64,000 bases of DNA from Crossiella sp. CA-258035. GTDB taxonomy: Bacteria; Actinomycetota; Actinomycetes; Mycobacteriales; Pseudonocardiaceae. The translations under genes were made by a program, and so were the position numbers. The notes below the pieces were generated by a model, which saw only the letters and a list, made by a program, of their open reading frames with translations, had not been told where the DNA came from and ran no database searches. The DNA lies in the NCBI RefSeq assembly GCF_030064675.1, contig NZ_CP116413.1:4682001-4746000 (forward strand), read 5' to 3'. Below are positions 50,147 to 59,020 of the stretch, piece by piece (the stretch's first letter is position 1; each line of letters starts with the position of its first letter).

Positions 50147-51022
50147 ATGACGAAGCGAGCTGGTTTCCGGAACGAGCGGGCGCGCGAGGACTTCATCCGG
50201 ACCTACGACGAGCTGATGGCCGAGGTCTGGCCGTCAGCCACGGAATTCGCCGAGGTGCGCACCTCCTTCGGCACCACCAGGGTGCAGCGCAACGGCACCG
50301 GCGACGGCATCCCGATCGTGCTGGTGGCGCCCTCCGGCGGCCTGCCGCTGACCTACAACAACATCATCGGGCGGCTGAGCGCGGCGCACACCATCTTCTC
50401 CCCGGAGACCATCGCCGAACCCGGGCACCACCTGCCCAAGCGACCGGTGCTCGACGGCGAGGATCTGGCCGCGTGGCTGGTGGAGGTGCTCGACGGGCTC
50501 GGGGTCGAGCGAGCGCACCTGGTCGGGATGTCCTACGGGGCGTGGGTGTCGGTGCGCACGGCCCTGCGCGCGCCGGATCGGGTGGCCTCGGTGGCGCTGC
50601 TGGAGCCGCCGGGGTTCGAGAAGATCGGCTGGCGGTTCATCCGGTGGAACCTGGCCTGCTTGTTGTTCCTGTTCACCCCGCGGCGGGTGCGGGAGTGGGG
50701 GTCGCGGTGGCTGGTCAACGGGACGCTGCGGTCGGAGGTCCTCCGCAGGCTGTTGCCGAAGCTGGTCGGCTTCCGGCAGGTGCTGCCCCTGCCTCAGCTC
50801 TACACCGAGGCGCAGCTGGCCGCGTTGAGCAGGCCGAGCCTGGTGGTGCTCGGCGGCAAGAGCAGGCTCAACGACCTGGACTCGCTGCTGGAGCGGCTGG
50901 CCGGGTTGCCGGGCATCACCCGGGTCGAGGTGCTGCCCGAGGCTGGGCACGCGCTGACCCTGGACGAGCCGGAGCGGGTGGTCGAGCTGGTGCTGGACTT
51001 CGTGGGCGCGCAAGTGCGCTGA
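50147..51022 (+). CDS. Alpha/beta hydrolase controlled by the divergent TetR
   Basis: A 291-residue hydrolase with VLVAPSGGLPLTYNN in the oxyanion position, nucleophile elbow VGMSYGAWVSV, and a histidine in PEAGHALTLDEP. A hydrophobic stretch (NLACLLFLFTPRRV) suggests membrane association of the cap. ATG 50147 is chosen because its N-terminus aligns with the hydrolase remnant at 1321 (both about 26-29 residues before a WPS motif); in-frame starts exist at 50111, 50114 and 50129. It is the intact relative of that pseudogene. Confidence 0.85.
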   Translation: MTKRAGFRNERAREDFIRTYDELMAEVWPSATEFAEVRTSFGTTRVQRNGTGDGIPIVLVAPSGGLPLTYNNIIGRLSAAHTIFSPETIAEPGHHLPKRPVLDGEDLAAWLVEVLDGLGVERAHLVGMSYGAWVSVRTALRAPDRVASVALLEPPGFEKIGWRFIRWNLACLLFLFTPRRVREWGSRWLVNGTLRSEVLRRLLPKLVGFRQVLPLPQLYTEAQLAALSRPSLVVLGGKSRLNDLDSLLERLAGLPGITRVEVLPEAGHALTLDEPERVVELVLDFVGAQVR

Positions 51023-51027
51023 CCAGG

Positions 51028-51068
51028 GACCGGTGTTCGGGAACAGGCGCTGTTCCCGAACACCGGTC
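51028..51068. terminator. Bidirectional 19-bp perfect hairpin
   Basis: 51028-51046 (GACCGGTGTTCGGGAACAG) pairs exactly with 51050-51068 around a GCG loop. It lies between convergent stops at 51022 and 51073, so it can terminate both transcripts. Confidence 0.9.
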
Positions 51069-51072
51069 GCGG

Positions 51073-53532
51073 TCAGGCACGGACGCGGGTGCCCTTGGGG
51101 TCGAACAGCGGGTCGCGTTCGACCACGCCGGGCACCCAGCGGCCGAAGATCTCCACCTCGACCTCGGTGCCGATCTTGACCCGGTCCACCGGCAGGTAGA
51201 CGAAGGCGATGGCGCGGCCCACGGTGTAGCCGAACCCACCGGTGGTCACCCGGCCCAGCACCTCGCCGTCGACCCGGACCGCCTCGCTACCCAGCGGCCA
51301 GACGGTCGAGTCGTCCAGGGTGAGGCAGCGCAGGCGGTGGGTGAACCCGGCCTCCTTGCGGCGCAGCAGGGCCTCGCGGCCGTGGAAACCGCCGGGCTTG
51401 TCGGGTTTGACGCAGAAGCCCAAGCCCGCCTCGTACGGGGTGCGTTCCGGGGTGAGGTCCGAGCCCCACAGCCGGTAGCCCTTCTCCAGGCGGAGGCTGT
51501 CGATGGCGCGGTAACCGCCGGCGATGACACCGTGTTCCTGGCCCGCCTCCCACAGCGTGCGCCACAGCGCGGCGCCGTACTCGCTGGAGCAGTACAGCTC
51601 CCAGCCCAGCTCCCCGGCGAAGGTCACCCGCAGCGCGCGCACCGGCACGTCGCCGACGGTGGTCTCCTGCGCGGTGAGGTAGGGGAAGGACTCGTTGTCC
51701 AAGGCCGCGGGGGTGAGCCCGGCCAGGATGTCCCGGGAACTCGGTCCCCACAGGGCGAAGCAGGAGTAGGCGCCGGTGACGTCGGCGATGCGGACCGAGC
51801 CGTCGGCAGGGGCGTGGCGGCGCAGCCAGGCGGCGTCGTGGGAGCCGAAGGCGGTGCCGGTGACGACCTGGAACTCCTGCTCGGCCCAGCGGGTGACGGT
51901 GAAGTCGCACTCGATGCCACCGCGGGCGTTGAGCGCCTGGGTGTAGGTGACCGCGCCGACCGGGCCCGCGACCTCGTTGGCGCACACCCAGTCCAGCAGC
52001 CTGGCCGCGCCGGGGCCGGTGACCTCGATCTTGGCGAAGGAGGACTCGTCGAACAGCCCGGCCCGCTCGCGGGTGCCCAGGTGTTCGGCGCCGATGGCCG
52101 GGGACCAGTTCCGGCCGGCCCAGCCCTGCGGTCGCCAGGACTCCTGGCCGGCGGCGGCGTTGCTCTCGTAGTGGTTGACCCGCTCCCAACCGGACTTCTC
52201 ACCGAAGCTGGCGCCGTGCTTGCGGTGCCAGGAGTAGGCCGAGGAGACCCGCAGCGGGCGGCCCGCGCCGCGTTCCCGGTGCGGGAACGGGATGTCGTAG
52301 TAGGTCTCGTAGTTCTCCACCGTGCGCTTGCGGGTGTAGGACGGGGAGCGGTACTGGCGGCCGAAGCGGCGGATGTCCATGTGCGAGAGGTCGAACTCCG
52401 GTTCCCCGGCCACGATCCACTCGGCCATCACCTTGCCGATGCCGCCGGCCCCGGCGATGCCGTGCGCGCAGAACCCCGCGGCCACGAAGAACCCGCCGAC
52501 CTCGGTCTCACCGAGGCAGAACTCGTTGTCCGGGGTGAAGGCCTCCGGGCCGTTGATCATCTTGCGGATGCCAGCGGTGGCCATGGTGGGCACCCGCTGC
52601 TGGGCGGCCTCGGCGATCTCGGTGAAGCGGTCCCAGTCCTCGGGCAGCAGCTTGCCGTTGAAGTCCGGCGGCACCGCCTCGAAGTTCGCCCCGGTCTGCG
52701 CCCACGGCGCGGAGTCGCGCTCGTAGCCGCCCATGAGCAGCCCGTCGACCTCCTCGCGGAAGTAGACCAGGTTGTCCGGGTCGCGCAGGGTCGGCAGGTG
52801 GCTGCCGTCGCGCGGGCGGACCGGCTCGGTGATCAGGTACTGGTGCGACATCGGCACGATCGGCACCCGCACCCCGGCCAGGCGGCCGATCTCGGCGGCG
52901 AACATGCCGCCGCAGTTGACCACGATCTCGGCCTCGATGTCGCCGCGGTCGGTGCGCACACCGCGGACCCGGCCCTCGCGCACGTCGATGCCCAGCACCC
53001 TGGTGTGCGGGTGGATGCGCACCCCGCCCGCGCGCGCCCCGGCGGCCAGGGAGTAGGTGAGCTGGGCCGGGTCGACGTAGCCGTCGGTGGCCAGGTAGGT
53101 GCCGCCGAGCACCCCGGTGGTGTCCAGCAGCGGGAACAGTTCTTTGGCCTCGGCCGGGCTGATCTCCTGCAACGGCAGGTCGACGGTGCGGGACCAGCCT
53201 ATCTGCCGCCGTGCCTCCTGCATCCGCTCAGGCGTGCAGGCCAGCCGGATGCCGCCGCAGGGCACGAAGCCGACCGGGTTGTCCCCGGCCTCCAGCTCGG
53301 CGTAGAGCTGGGCGGAGTAGATGTTCATCCTGGTCAGCGTCACATCGGCGCGCAGCTGGCCGACCAGGCCCGCCGAGTGGAAGGTCGAGCCGCTGGTCAG
53401 CTCGTTCCGGTCGAGCAGCAGGACGTCTCGTTCGCCGAGCTTGGCGAGGTGGTAGGCGATGCTGGTTCCGCCGACGCCACCGCCGATCACGACGATGCGG
53501 GCGCGGTCTGGGAGCATTCGGTCCACGGACAC
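51073..53532 (-). CDS. Sarcosine/dimethylglycine dehydrogenase-like flavoprotein
   Basis: An 819-residue four-domain enzyme. An N-terminal FAD-dependent DAO domain begins IVVIGGGVGGTSIAYHL, with GSTFHSAG at about 48-55, where H52 is the equivalent of the FAD-linked histidine of DMGDH/SARDH. An FAO_M linker follows (about 370-430). The C-terminal GCV_T and GCV_T_C halves bind tetrahydrofolate (WELYCSSEYG, AIDSLRLEKGYRLWG). It should oxidatively demethylate dimethylglycine, sarcosine or related N-methylamines. GTG 53532 is the outermost start; ATG 53517 is an alternative. Confidence 0.92.
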   Translation of the reverse strand: MSVDRMLPDRARIVVIGGGVGGTSIAYHLAKLGERDVLLLDRNELTSGSTFHSAGLVGQLRADVTLTRMNIYSAQLYAELEAGDNPVGFVPCGGIRLACTPERMQEARRQIGWSRTVDLPLQEISPAEAKELFPLLDTTGVLGGTYLATDGYVDPAQLTYSLAAGARAGGVRIHPHTRVLGIDVREGRVRGVRTDRGDIEAEIVVNCGGMFAAEIGRLAGVRVPIVPMSHQYLITEPVRPRDGSHLPTLRDPDNLVYFREEVDGLLMGGYERDSAPWAQTGANFEAVPPDFNGKLLPEDWDRFTEIAEAAQQRVPTMATAGIRKMINGPEAFTPDNEFCLGETEVGGFFVAAGFCAHGIAGAGGIGKVMAEWIVAGEPEFDLSHMDIRRFGRQYRSPSYTRKRTVENYETYYDIPFPHRERGAGRPLRVSSAYSWHRKHGASFGEKSGWERVNHYESNAAAGQESWRPQGWAGRNWSPAIGAEHLGTRERAGLFDESSFAKIEVTGPGAARLLDWVCANEVAGPVGAVTYTQALNARGGIECDFTVTRWAEQEFQVVTGTAFGSHDAAWLRRHAPADGSVRIADVTGAYSCFALWGPSSRDILAGLTPAALDNESFPYLTAQETTVGDVPVRALRVTFAGELGWELYCSSEYGAALWRTLWEAGQEHGVIAGGYRAIDSLRLEKGYRLWGSDLTPERTPYEAGLGFCVKPDKPGGFHGREALLRRKEAGFTHRLRCLTLDDSTVWPLGSEAVRVDGEVLGRVTTGGFGYTVGRAIAFVYLPVDRVKIGTEVEVEIFGRWVPGVVERDPLFDPKGTRVRA

Positions 53533-53623
53533 CGGTCCTTGGTAGCGCAGGTGGGCCGGTCGGGGGAACCAGGCGGCCGCGTGTCTTGACGGACAAGTGT
53601 GCGCGCCAACACACTCGGCGACT

Positions 53624-54541
53624 ATGTCGGCGACCGTGCAGGACGCGATCAGTCAGGTCCCGGCGTGGACGGGACGGCGGGTGGAGCTGCTGCCGATGAC
53701 CGGCGGGCTCAGCCACCAGGTCGCCCACCTGCGGGTCGACGGGGTGGACCAGGTGCTGCGGGTGCTCGACCCCGCGGTCGCGCAGGCCGGTCTCGGGGTG
53801 CCGCTGGAGCAGGAGATCGCCAACACCGTGGTGGCCGCGGAGTCCGGGGCCGGGCCGGGGGTGCTGCACATCCTGCCCGAGCTGCCCGCGCTGGTGCTGG
53901 AGTACCTGCCCGGCCGCACGCTCAACTTCGACGACACCCGCGAACCCGGGCGCATCCCGCTGCTGGCCGCGGCCTGCCGGCGGCTGCACGCCGCGCCGCG
54001 GCCCTTCGTCAACGAGTTCGACATCTTCGCCAAGCAGCGGCAGCTGCTGGAGATCTGCCGCCGCCACGAGCTGACCCTGTTCGAGGACTACCTGGACCAC
54101 CTGGGCCTGGCGCGCAAGCTGGCGGCGGTGCTGGGCGCGGACCCGCTGCCGGCGAGACCCTGCCACAACGACCTGCTGGCGGAGAACTTCATCGCCGAGC
54201 CCGGCGGCATCCGGATCGTGGACTACCAGCTCAGCGGAACCGGCGACCCCGGCTTCGAGCTGGGCAACATCTGCGCGGAGGGCCAGTTCGACCCCGAGCG
54301 GGTGGCGCTGCTGGCCGATGCCTACTTCGGCGAGCACTCGCCGCGGCTGACCGCGCGGGTGCGGCTGTTCCAGGCGATGTCGGACTTCACCTGGACACTG
54401 TGGTTCTGCATCCACCACGGCCTGCTCAGCAAGCCGGGCAGCACCTTCGACTACTGGGGCGAGGCCGCGGGCAAATGGGGGCGGGCCAAGGCCGCCCTGA
54501 CCGACCCAGGGCTGGGCCGGCTGCTGCAACTGGCCCACTGA
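53624..54541 (+). CDS. Choline/ethanolamine-kinase-like phosphotransferase
   Basis: A 305-residue APH/choline-kinase-fold enzyme. Catalytic motif [14 protein letters not shown] (HND, about residue 181) and metal motif [18 protein letters not shown]. The N-lobe [12 protein letters not shown] loop binds ATP. Genes of this type often lie in choline or ethanolamine loci, and here it sits between a methylamine dehydrogenase and an ethanolamine-type permease. Phosphorylation of choline or ethanolamine is likely. ATG 53624 is the start of homology. Confidence 0.87.
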   Translation: MSATVQDAISQVPAWTGRRVELLPMTGGLSHQVAHLRVDGVDQVLRVLDPAVAQAGLGVPLEQEIANTVVAAESGAGPGVLHILPELPALVLEYLPGRTLNFDDTREPGRIPLLAAACRRLHAAPRPFVNEFDIFAKQRQLLEICRRHELTLFEDYLDHLGLARKLAAVLGADPLPARPCHNDLLAENFIAEPGGIRIVDYQLSGTGDPGFELGNICAEGQFDPERVALLADAYFGEHSPRLTARVRLFQAMSDFTWTLWFCIHHGLLSKPGSTFDYWGEAAGKWGRAKAALTDPGLGRLLQLAH

Positions 54542-54545
54542 GGGC

Positions 54546-54601
54546 TTGACAGCGTTTGTAACCTCGCTCACAACTATGGTCAATGGTCTGACCGTTGACC
54601 A
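54546..54601 (+). promoter_or_regulatory. Promoter and GntR/FCD operator for the permease
   Basis: GCTTGACAG gives a -35 TTGACA at 54546-54551. Downstream, 54577-54601 is a 25-base palindrome centred at 54589 with one mismatch, built on TGGTCAA and TTGACCA arms plus an inner GGTC-T-GACC. TGGTC/GACCA pairs are typical of FadR-subfamily regulators; the GntR at 56105 is the likely binder. Confidence 0.75.
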
Positions 54602-54636
54602 ATCAGCCGCTGTCCGGACCCCAGGTGGAGGCGCGC

Positions 54637-56091
54637 GTGAGCACAGAACAACCCCAGGGCAGGGGAGTGGACTACACCCCGGTCGAGGCGGGCTACCTGG
54701 AGCAACGCCAGCTCAAGAAGGGTGCCGCGGGCTGGGTGCTGCTGGCCGGGCTCGGCGTCTCCTACGTGATCTCCGGCGACTTCTCCGGCTGGAACAACGG
54801 CCTGGCCCAGGGCGGGTTCGGCGGGTTGCTGATCGCCACCATCCTGATGGCGGTGATGTACACCTGCATGGTCTTCGGCCTGGCCGAGATGGCCTCGGCG
54901 ATGCCGGTGGCCGGGGCGGGCTACGGCTTCGCCCGGCGCGCGCTGGGGCCGCTGGGCGGGTTCGCCACCGGCACCGCGATCCTGATCGAGTACACCATCG
55001 CCCCGGCGGCGATCTCGGTGTTCATCGGCGGCTACGTCGAGGCGCTGGGGCTGTTCGGGCTGACCAACGGCTGGCCGGTCTACCTGGTCTGTTACGCCAT
55101 CTTCGTCGGCGTGCACCTCTACGGCGTTGGCGAGGCGCTGCGGCTGATGTTCGTCATCACCGCGATCGCCGTGGTCGGCCTGGTGGTCTTCGTGGTGGCG
55201 ATGATCCCGATGATCGACCTGTCCCGGCTGACCGACATCCCGCCCACCGACGCGGTGGGGGCCAGCTCGTTCCTGCCCTTCGGCTACGCCGGCATCCTGG
55301 CCGCCTTCGTCTACGGCATCTGGTTCTTCCTGGCCATCGAGGGCGTGCCGCTGGCCGCGGAGGAGGCGCGGGACCCGCGCAAGGACATGCCCAAGGGCAT
55401 CGTGGCCGCGATGCTGGTGCTGCTGGTCTTCGCCGCGCTGATCCTGATCGCCGCGCCGGGTGGGGCGGGCAGCAACGCGCTGAAGTCCTCGGACAACCCG
55501 CTGCCCGCGGCGTTGCGCGCGGTCTACGGCGGCAACGCGGTGATCGCCGACGTCGTCAACTACATCGGCCTGGCCGGGCTGGTGGCCAGCTTCTTCTCCA
55601 TCATCTACGGCTACTCCCGGCAGCTGTTCGCCCTCTCCAGGGCCGGGTACCTGCCCAGGAAGCTGTCGGTGACCGGCAAGCGCAAGACGCCGATCCTGGC
55701 GCTGCTGGTTCCCGGCGCGATCGGGTTCATCCTGGCGGCGGTCACCCAGAACGGGGCCAAGCTGATCAACATCGCGGTCTTCGGCGCCGCGGTGTCCTAC
55801 GTGCTGATGATGGTCTCCCACATCGTGCTGCGGGTCCGCGAGCCGAACCTGCCGCGCCCCTACCGCACGCCGGGCGGGGTGGTCACCACGGGCATCGCGC
55901 TGGTGCTGGCCGCGGCCGCGGTGGTGGCCACCTTCCTGGTGGACATCCTGGCCGCCGGGATCATGGCCGGGATCTTCCTGCTGGCGCTGGCCTACTTCTG
56001 GTTCTACAGCCGCCACCACCTGGTCGCGCAGGCGCCCGAGGAGGAGTTCGAGGCGGTGCGGCGCGCCACGGCCGAGCTGGCGGACCCGTGA
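54637..56091 (+). CDS. eat: Ethanolamine-type amino-acid permease (APC)
   Basis: A 484-residue APC-superfamily transporter with twelve predicted helices. The N-terminus has VSYVISGDFSGWNNGLAQGG and EMASAMPVAGAGYGFARRALG, both strongly reminiscent of the ethanolamine permease family. Cytoplasmic loop EEARDPRKDMPKG is characteristic. GTG 54637 has GGAGG at 54627-54631, the best ribosome-binding site; TTG 54595 is open upstream. It brings ethanolamine or a similar amine into the cell for the ligase pathway. Confidence 0.88.
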   Translation: MSTEQPQGRGVDYTPVEAGYLEQRQLKKGAAGWVLLAGLGVSYVISGDFSGWNNGLAQGGFGGLLIATILMAVMYTCMVFGLAEMASAMPVAGAGYGFARRALGPLGGFATGTAILIEYTIAPAAISVFIGGYVEALGLFGLTNGWPVYLVCYAIFVGVHLYGVGEALRLMFVITAIAVVGLVVFVVAMIPMIDLSRLTDIPPTDAVGASSFLPFGYAGILAAFVYGIWFFLAIEGVPLAAEEARDPRKDMPKGIVAAMLVLLVFAALILIAAPGGAGSNALKSSDNPLPAALRAVYGGNAVIADVVNYIGLAGLVASFFSIIYGYSRQLFALSRAGYLPRKLSVTGKRKTPILALLVPGAIGFILAAVTQNGAKLINIAVFGAAVSYVLMMVSHIVLRVREPNLPRPYRTPGGVVTTGIALVLAAAAVVATFLVDILAAGIMAGIFLLALAYFWFYSRHHLVAQAPEEEFEAVRRATAELADP

Positions 56092-56104
56092 GATCGTGGC
56101 TCTC

Positions 56105-56854
56105 ATGAGCACCGAGCAGGACTCACCGGCCACCCTGGCGGACCGGGCGGTCTTCCGTCCGGTCCGCAGCGGCAACGCCTTCGAGGAGGCGGTGGAGCGG
56201 ATCCTGCAGGCGATCAAGCTCGGCGTGGTCGGTCCCGGTGAGCGGCTGCCCGCCGAGCGGGACCTGGCGGTGCGGCTGGGGGTCAGCCGGATGACGCTGC
56301 GGGAGGCGATCCGGGCGCTGCAGCAGTCCGGGTACGTGGAGTCCCGGCGCGGGCGCTTCGGCGGCACGTTCGTGGTCAGCCGGGCCGAGCAGGCCCCGCG
56401 CGGGCGGGCCCGGCTGCGCAAGCTGGTGGTCGGCATGGGCCAGGTCGGCCTGGAGGACACGCTGATCTTCCGGGAGGTGCTGGAGACCGGCGCGGCGCAG
56501 GCGGCGGCGGGCCGGGAGCTGCCGGAGCCGGAGCGGGCGCTGCTGCGCGCGGTGCACGAGCAGGTCCGCGCCGCCACCCCGGAGACCTACCGGCAGCTGG
56601 ACTCCCGGTTCCACCTGGCGATCGCGCAGATCACCGGCTCGGCCTCGCTGGCTTCGGCGGTGGCTGACAACCGGATGCGGATCAACGAGCTGCTGGACGC
56701 GATCCCGTTGCTGGGGCACAACGTCGAGCACTCGCACGAGCAGCACGAGCGGATCGTGGCCGCGGTGCTGGCCGGGGACGTCGAGGCAGCGCGCGCGGCG
56801 ATGGCCGAACACCTGGAAGGGACCGCGGCGCTGCTGCGCGGATTCCTGAGCTGA
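56105..56854 (+). CDS. GntR-family regulator (FadR/FCD subfamily)
   Basis: A 249-residue regulator. The winged helix (about 27-95) reads GERLPAERDLAVRLGVSRMTLREAIRALQQSG (key parts RLPAERDLA and SRMTLREA). The FCD domain (about 100-245) carries the metal-binding pattern with HLAIAQITGS and EHSHEQHERIVAAVLAGD. Located between the permease and ligase genes, both preceded by TTGACA and TGGTC elements, it is the likely pathway repressor. ATG 56105 is preferred; GTG 56096 is in frame. Confidence 0.92.
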   Translation: MSTEQDSPATLADRAVFRPVRSGNAFEEAVERILQAIKLGVVGPGERLPAERDLAVRLGVSRMTLREAIRALQQSGYVESRRGRFGGTFVVSRAEQAPRGRARLRKLVVGMGQVGLEDTLIFREVLETGAAQAAAGRELPEPERALLRAVHEQVRAATPETYRQLDSRFHLAIAQITGSASLASAVADNRMRINELLDAIPLLGHNVEHSHEQHERIVAAVLAGDVEAARAAMAEHLEGTAALLRGFLS

Positions 56855-56863
56855 CCTGCGCGC

Positions 56864-56919
56864 TTGACAGTGGCGCCGGTCACCCACCATCCTGCAAAGG
56901 TCCAATCGCAGACCATTTG
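56864..56919 (+). promoter_or_regulatory. Promoter and operator-like region for the ligase gene
   Basis: GCTTGACAG again gives TTGACA at 56864-56869; CATCCT at an 18-base spacing is a possible -10. Then GGTCCAATCGCAGACC (56900-56915) has GGTC/GACC ends, and its complement contains AATGGTCTG, the same nine bases as at the permease operator (54582-54590). The two regions look co-regulated. Confidence 0.55.
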
Positions 56920-56928
56920 GAGGCGGAT

Positions 56929-58302
56929 GTGTCGCAGCCGGGAACCACGGCCCCGCTCTCGCTCGCCCGCCTGCACGAGCTGGTCGACACCGGCGCGGTG
57001 GACACCGTGCTGCTGGCCATGACCGACATGCAGGGCCGGTTGCAGGGCAAGCGGATCGCCGCCCGGCACTTCCTCGACGACGTCGTCGAGCACTCCGCGG
57101 AGGCCTGCAACTACCTGCTCGCGGTCGACGTGGAGATGAACACCGTCGGCGGCTACCAGATGTCCTCCTGGGAACGCGGCTACGGCGACTTCACCCTGCG
57201 GCCAGACCTGGACACCCTGCGCATGGCCACCTGGCACCCGGCCACCGCGCTGGTGCTGGCCGACGTCACCTGGGCCGACGGCAGCCCGGTGGCCGCCTCG
57301 CCCCGGCAGGTCCTGCGCCGCCAGCTCGACCGGCTCACCGAACGCGGCCTCACCGCCCAGGTCGGCACCGAACTGGAGTTCATCGTCTTCGACGACAGCT
57401 ACGAGCAGGCCTGGACCAACGGCTACCGGAACATGACCCCCAGCAACCAGTACAACGTGGACTACTCGCTGCTGGGCACCTCCCGGATCGAGCCGCTGCT
57501 GCGCCGCATCCGCAACGAGATGACCGCCGCCGGGCTGCGGGTGGAGTCGGCCAAGGGCGAGTGCAACCCCGGCCAGCACGAGATCGCCTTCCGCTACGCC
57601 GAGGCGCTGGCCACCTGCGACAACCACAGCATCTACAAGACCGCCGCGAAGGAGATCGCCGCCCAGGAGGGCAAGAGCCTGACCTTCATGGCCAAGTACA
57701 ACCAGCGCGAGGGCAACTCCTGCCACATCCACATCAGCCTGCGCGGCGCCGACGGCGAGCTGGTCTTCGCCGGGGACCGCCGCCACGGCATGTCCGCGCT
57801 GGCCGAGCACTTCCTGGCCGGGCAGCTGGCCCACCTGCGCGCGCTGACCCTGCTGCTCGCGCCGAACATCAACTCCTACAAGCGGTTCGTGCCCGGCAGC
57901 TTCGCCCCCACCGCGGTGGCCTGGGGCCCGGACAACCGCACCTGCGCGCTGCGGCTGGTCGGCCACGGCGGGGCCAGCCTGCGGGTGGAGAACCGGGTGC
58001 CCGGCGGCGACGTCAACCCCTACCTGGCCACCGCCGCGCTGATCGCGGCCGGCCTGGACGGCATCGACCGCGCACTGCCGCTGGGCGAGGCGCTCACCGG
58101 CAACGCCTACGCCAGCGACGCCGAGCACGTGCCAGCCACCATGCCCGAGGCGGTCGAGGCATTCGCCGCCAGCGAGCTGGCCCGCACGGCCTTCGGCGAG
58201 GACGTGGTGGCGCACTACCTCAACGCCGCGCGCATCGAGATCGGCGCCTACCAGGCCGCCGTCACCGACTGGGAGCTCTTCCGTGGCTTCGAACGCCTCT
58301 GA
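56929..58302 (+). CDS. Gamma-glutamyl-amine synthetase (glutamine-synthetase-like, GlnA4 type)
   Basis: A 457-residue glutamine synthetase fold enzyme. It has the GlnA-like signatures TDMQGRLQGKRIAARHF, GTELEFIVFDD, KGECNPGQHEIAFRYA, and the ATP site NSYKRFVPGSFAPTAVAWG. Sequence style matches the actinobacterial GlnA2-4 group, which ligate glutamate to amines. GlnA4 of Streptomyces coelicolor makes gamma-glutamylethanolamide. GTG 56929 has GGAGG 5 bases away, as in the permease. With the ethanolamine-type permease this is the committing step of the pathway. Confidence 0.9.
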   Translation: MSQPGTTAPLSLARLHELVDTGAVDTVLLAMTDMQGRLQGKRIAARHFLDDVVEHSAEACNYLLAVDVEMNTVGGYQMSSWERGYGDFTLRPDLDTLRMATWHPATALVLADVTWADGSPVAASPRQVLRRQLDRLTERGLTAQVGTELEFIVFDDSYEQAWTNGYRNMTPSNQYNVDYSLLGTSRIEPLLRRIRNEMTAAGLRVESAKGECNPGQHEIAFRYAEALATCDNHSIYKTAAKEIAAQEGKSLTFMAKYNQREGNSCHIHISLRGADGELVFAGDRRHGMSALAEHFLAGQLAHLRALTLLLAPNINSYKRFVPGSFAPTAVAWGPDNRTCALRLVGHGGASLRVENRVPGGDVNPYLATAALIAAGLDGIDRALPLGEALTGNAYASDAEHVPATMPEAVEAFAASELARTAFGEDVVAHYLNAARIEIGAYQAAVTDWELFRGFERL

Positions 58303-59020
58303 CGCGCCCGTCATCGGGATCAGCTGCTACAGCGAGACCGCCGCCTGGGGCGTGTGGCAGCGCCCGGCCGCGCTGCTGCCGCGCACCTACGTCGACGCGG
58401 TCATCACCGCGGGCGGCATCCCGGTGCTGCTGCCGCCGGGCGCCGAGGCCGCCCGCGCGCTGCCCCGGCTGGACGCGCTGGTCCTGGCCGGGGGCGCCGA
58501 CATCGACCCGGCCCGCTACCAGGCCGCACCGCACGAGCACACCACCGGCATCCGGCCGGATCGCGACACCACCGAGCTGGCCCTGCTGCACCGCGCGCTG
58601 GAGCGGCGGACCCCGCTGCTGGCCATCTGCCGGGGCGCGCAGCTGCTCAACATCGGCCTGGGCGGCACACTGCACCAGCACCTGCCCGAGGTGCTCGGCC
58701 ACCGCGACCACCAGCCCGCGCCGGGGCAGTACGGGCGCACCACGGTCCGGCTGGAACCGGGCTGCCCGCCCGCGACGCTGCTGGGGGAGAAGATCGAGGT
58801 CTCCTGCTACCACCACCAGGGCATCGACCAGCTGGCCCCCGGCCTGGAAGCCGTCGGGCACGCCACCGACGGCACCATCGAGGCCATCCGCCAGCCCAGC
58901 CACCCGTTCACCCTCGGGGTGCAGTGGCATCCCGAGGAAGACACCGCCGACCCCGCGCATCCCAGCGCACCCCTGTTCACCGCGCTGGTGAGCGCCGCGG
59001 CAGAAGGAGCGAGAGCGTGA
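58283..59020 (+). CDS. puuD: PuuD-type gamma-glutamyl hydrolase (class I GATase)
   Basis: A 245-residue peptidase C26 member. The catalytic cysteine is C116 in LLAICRGAQLLNIG, and H216/E218 lie in GVQWHPEED. The N-terminal GISCYSET and GGADIDPARY motifs fit gamma-glutamyl-GABA hydrolase. It would cleave the gamma-glutamyl group after the aldehyde is oxidised, releasing glutamate. The GTG start overlaps the ligase gene by 20 bases. Confidence 0.92.
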   Translation: MASNASDAPVIGISCYSETAAWGVWQRPAALLPRTYVDAVITAGGIPVLLPPGAEAARALPRLDALVLAGGADIDPARYQAAPHEHTTGIRPDRDTTELALLHRALERRTPLLAICRGAQLLNIGLGGTLHQHLPEVLGHRDHQPAPGQYGRTTVRLEPGCPPATLLGEKIEVSCYHHQGIDQLAPGLEAVGHATDGTIEAIRQPSHPFTLGVQWHPEEDTADPAHPSAPLFTALVSAAAEGARA

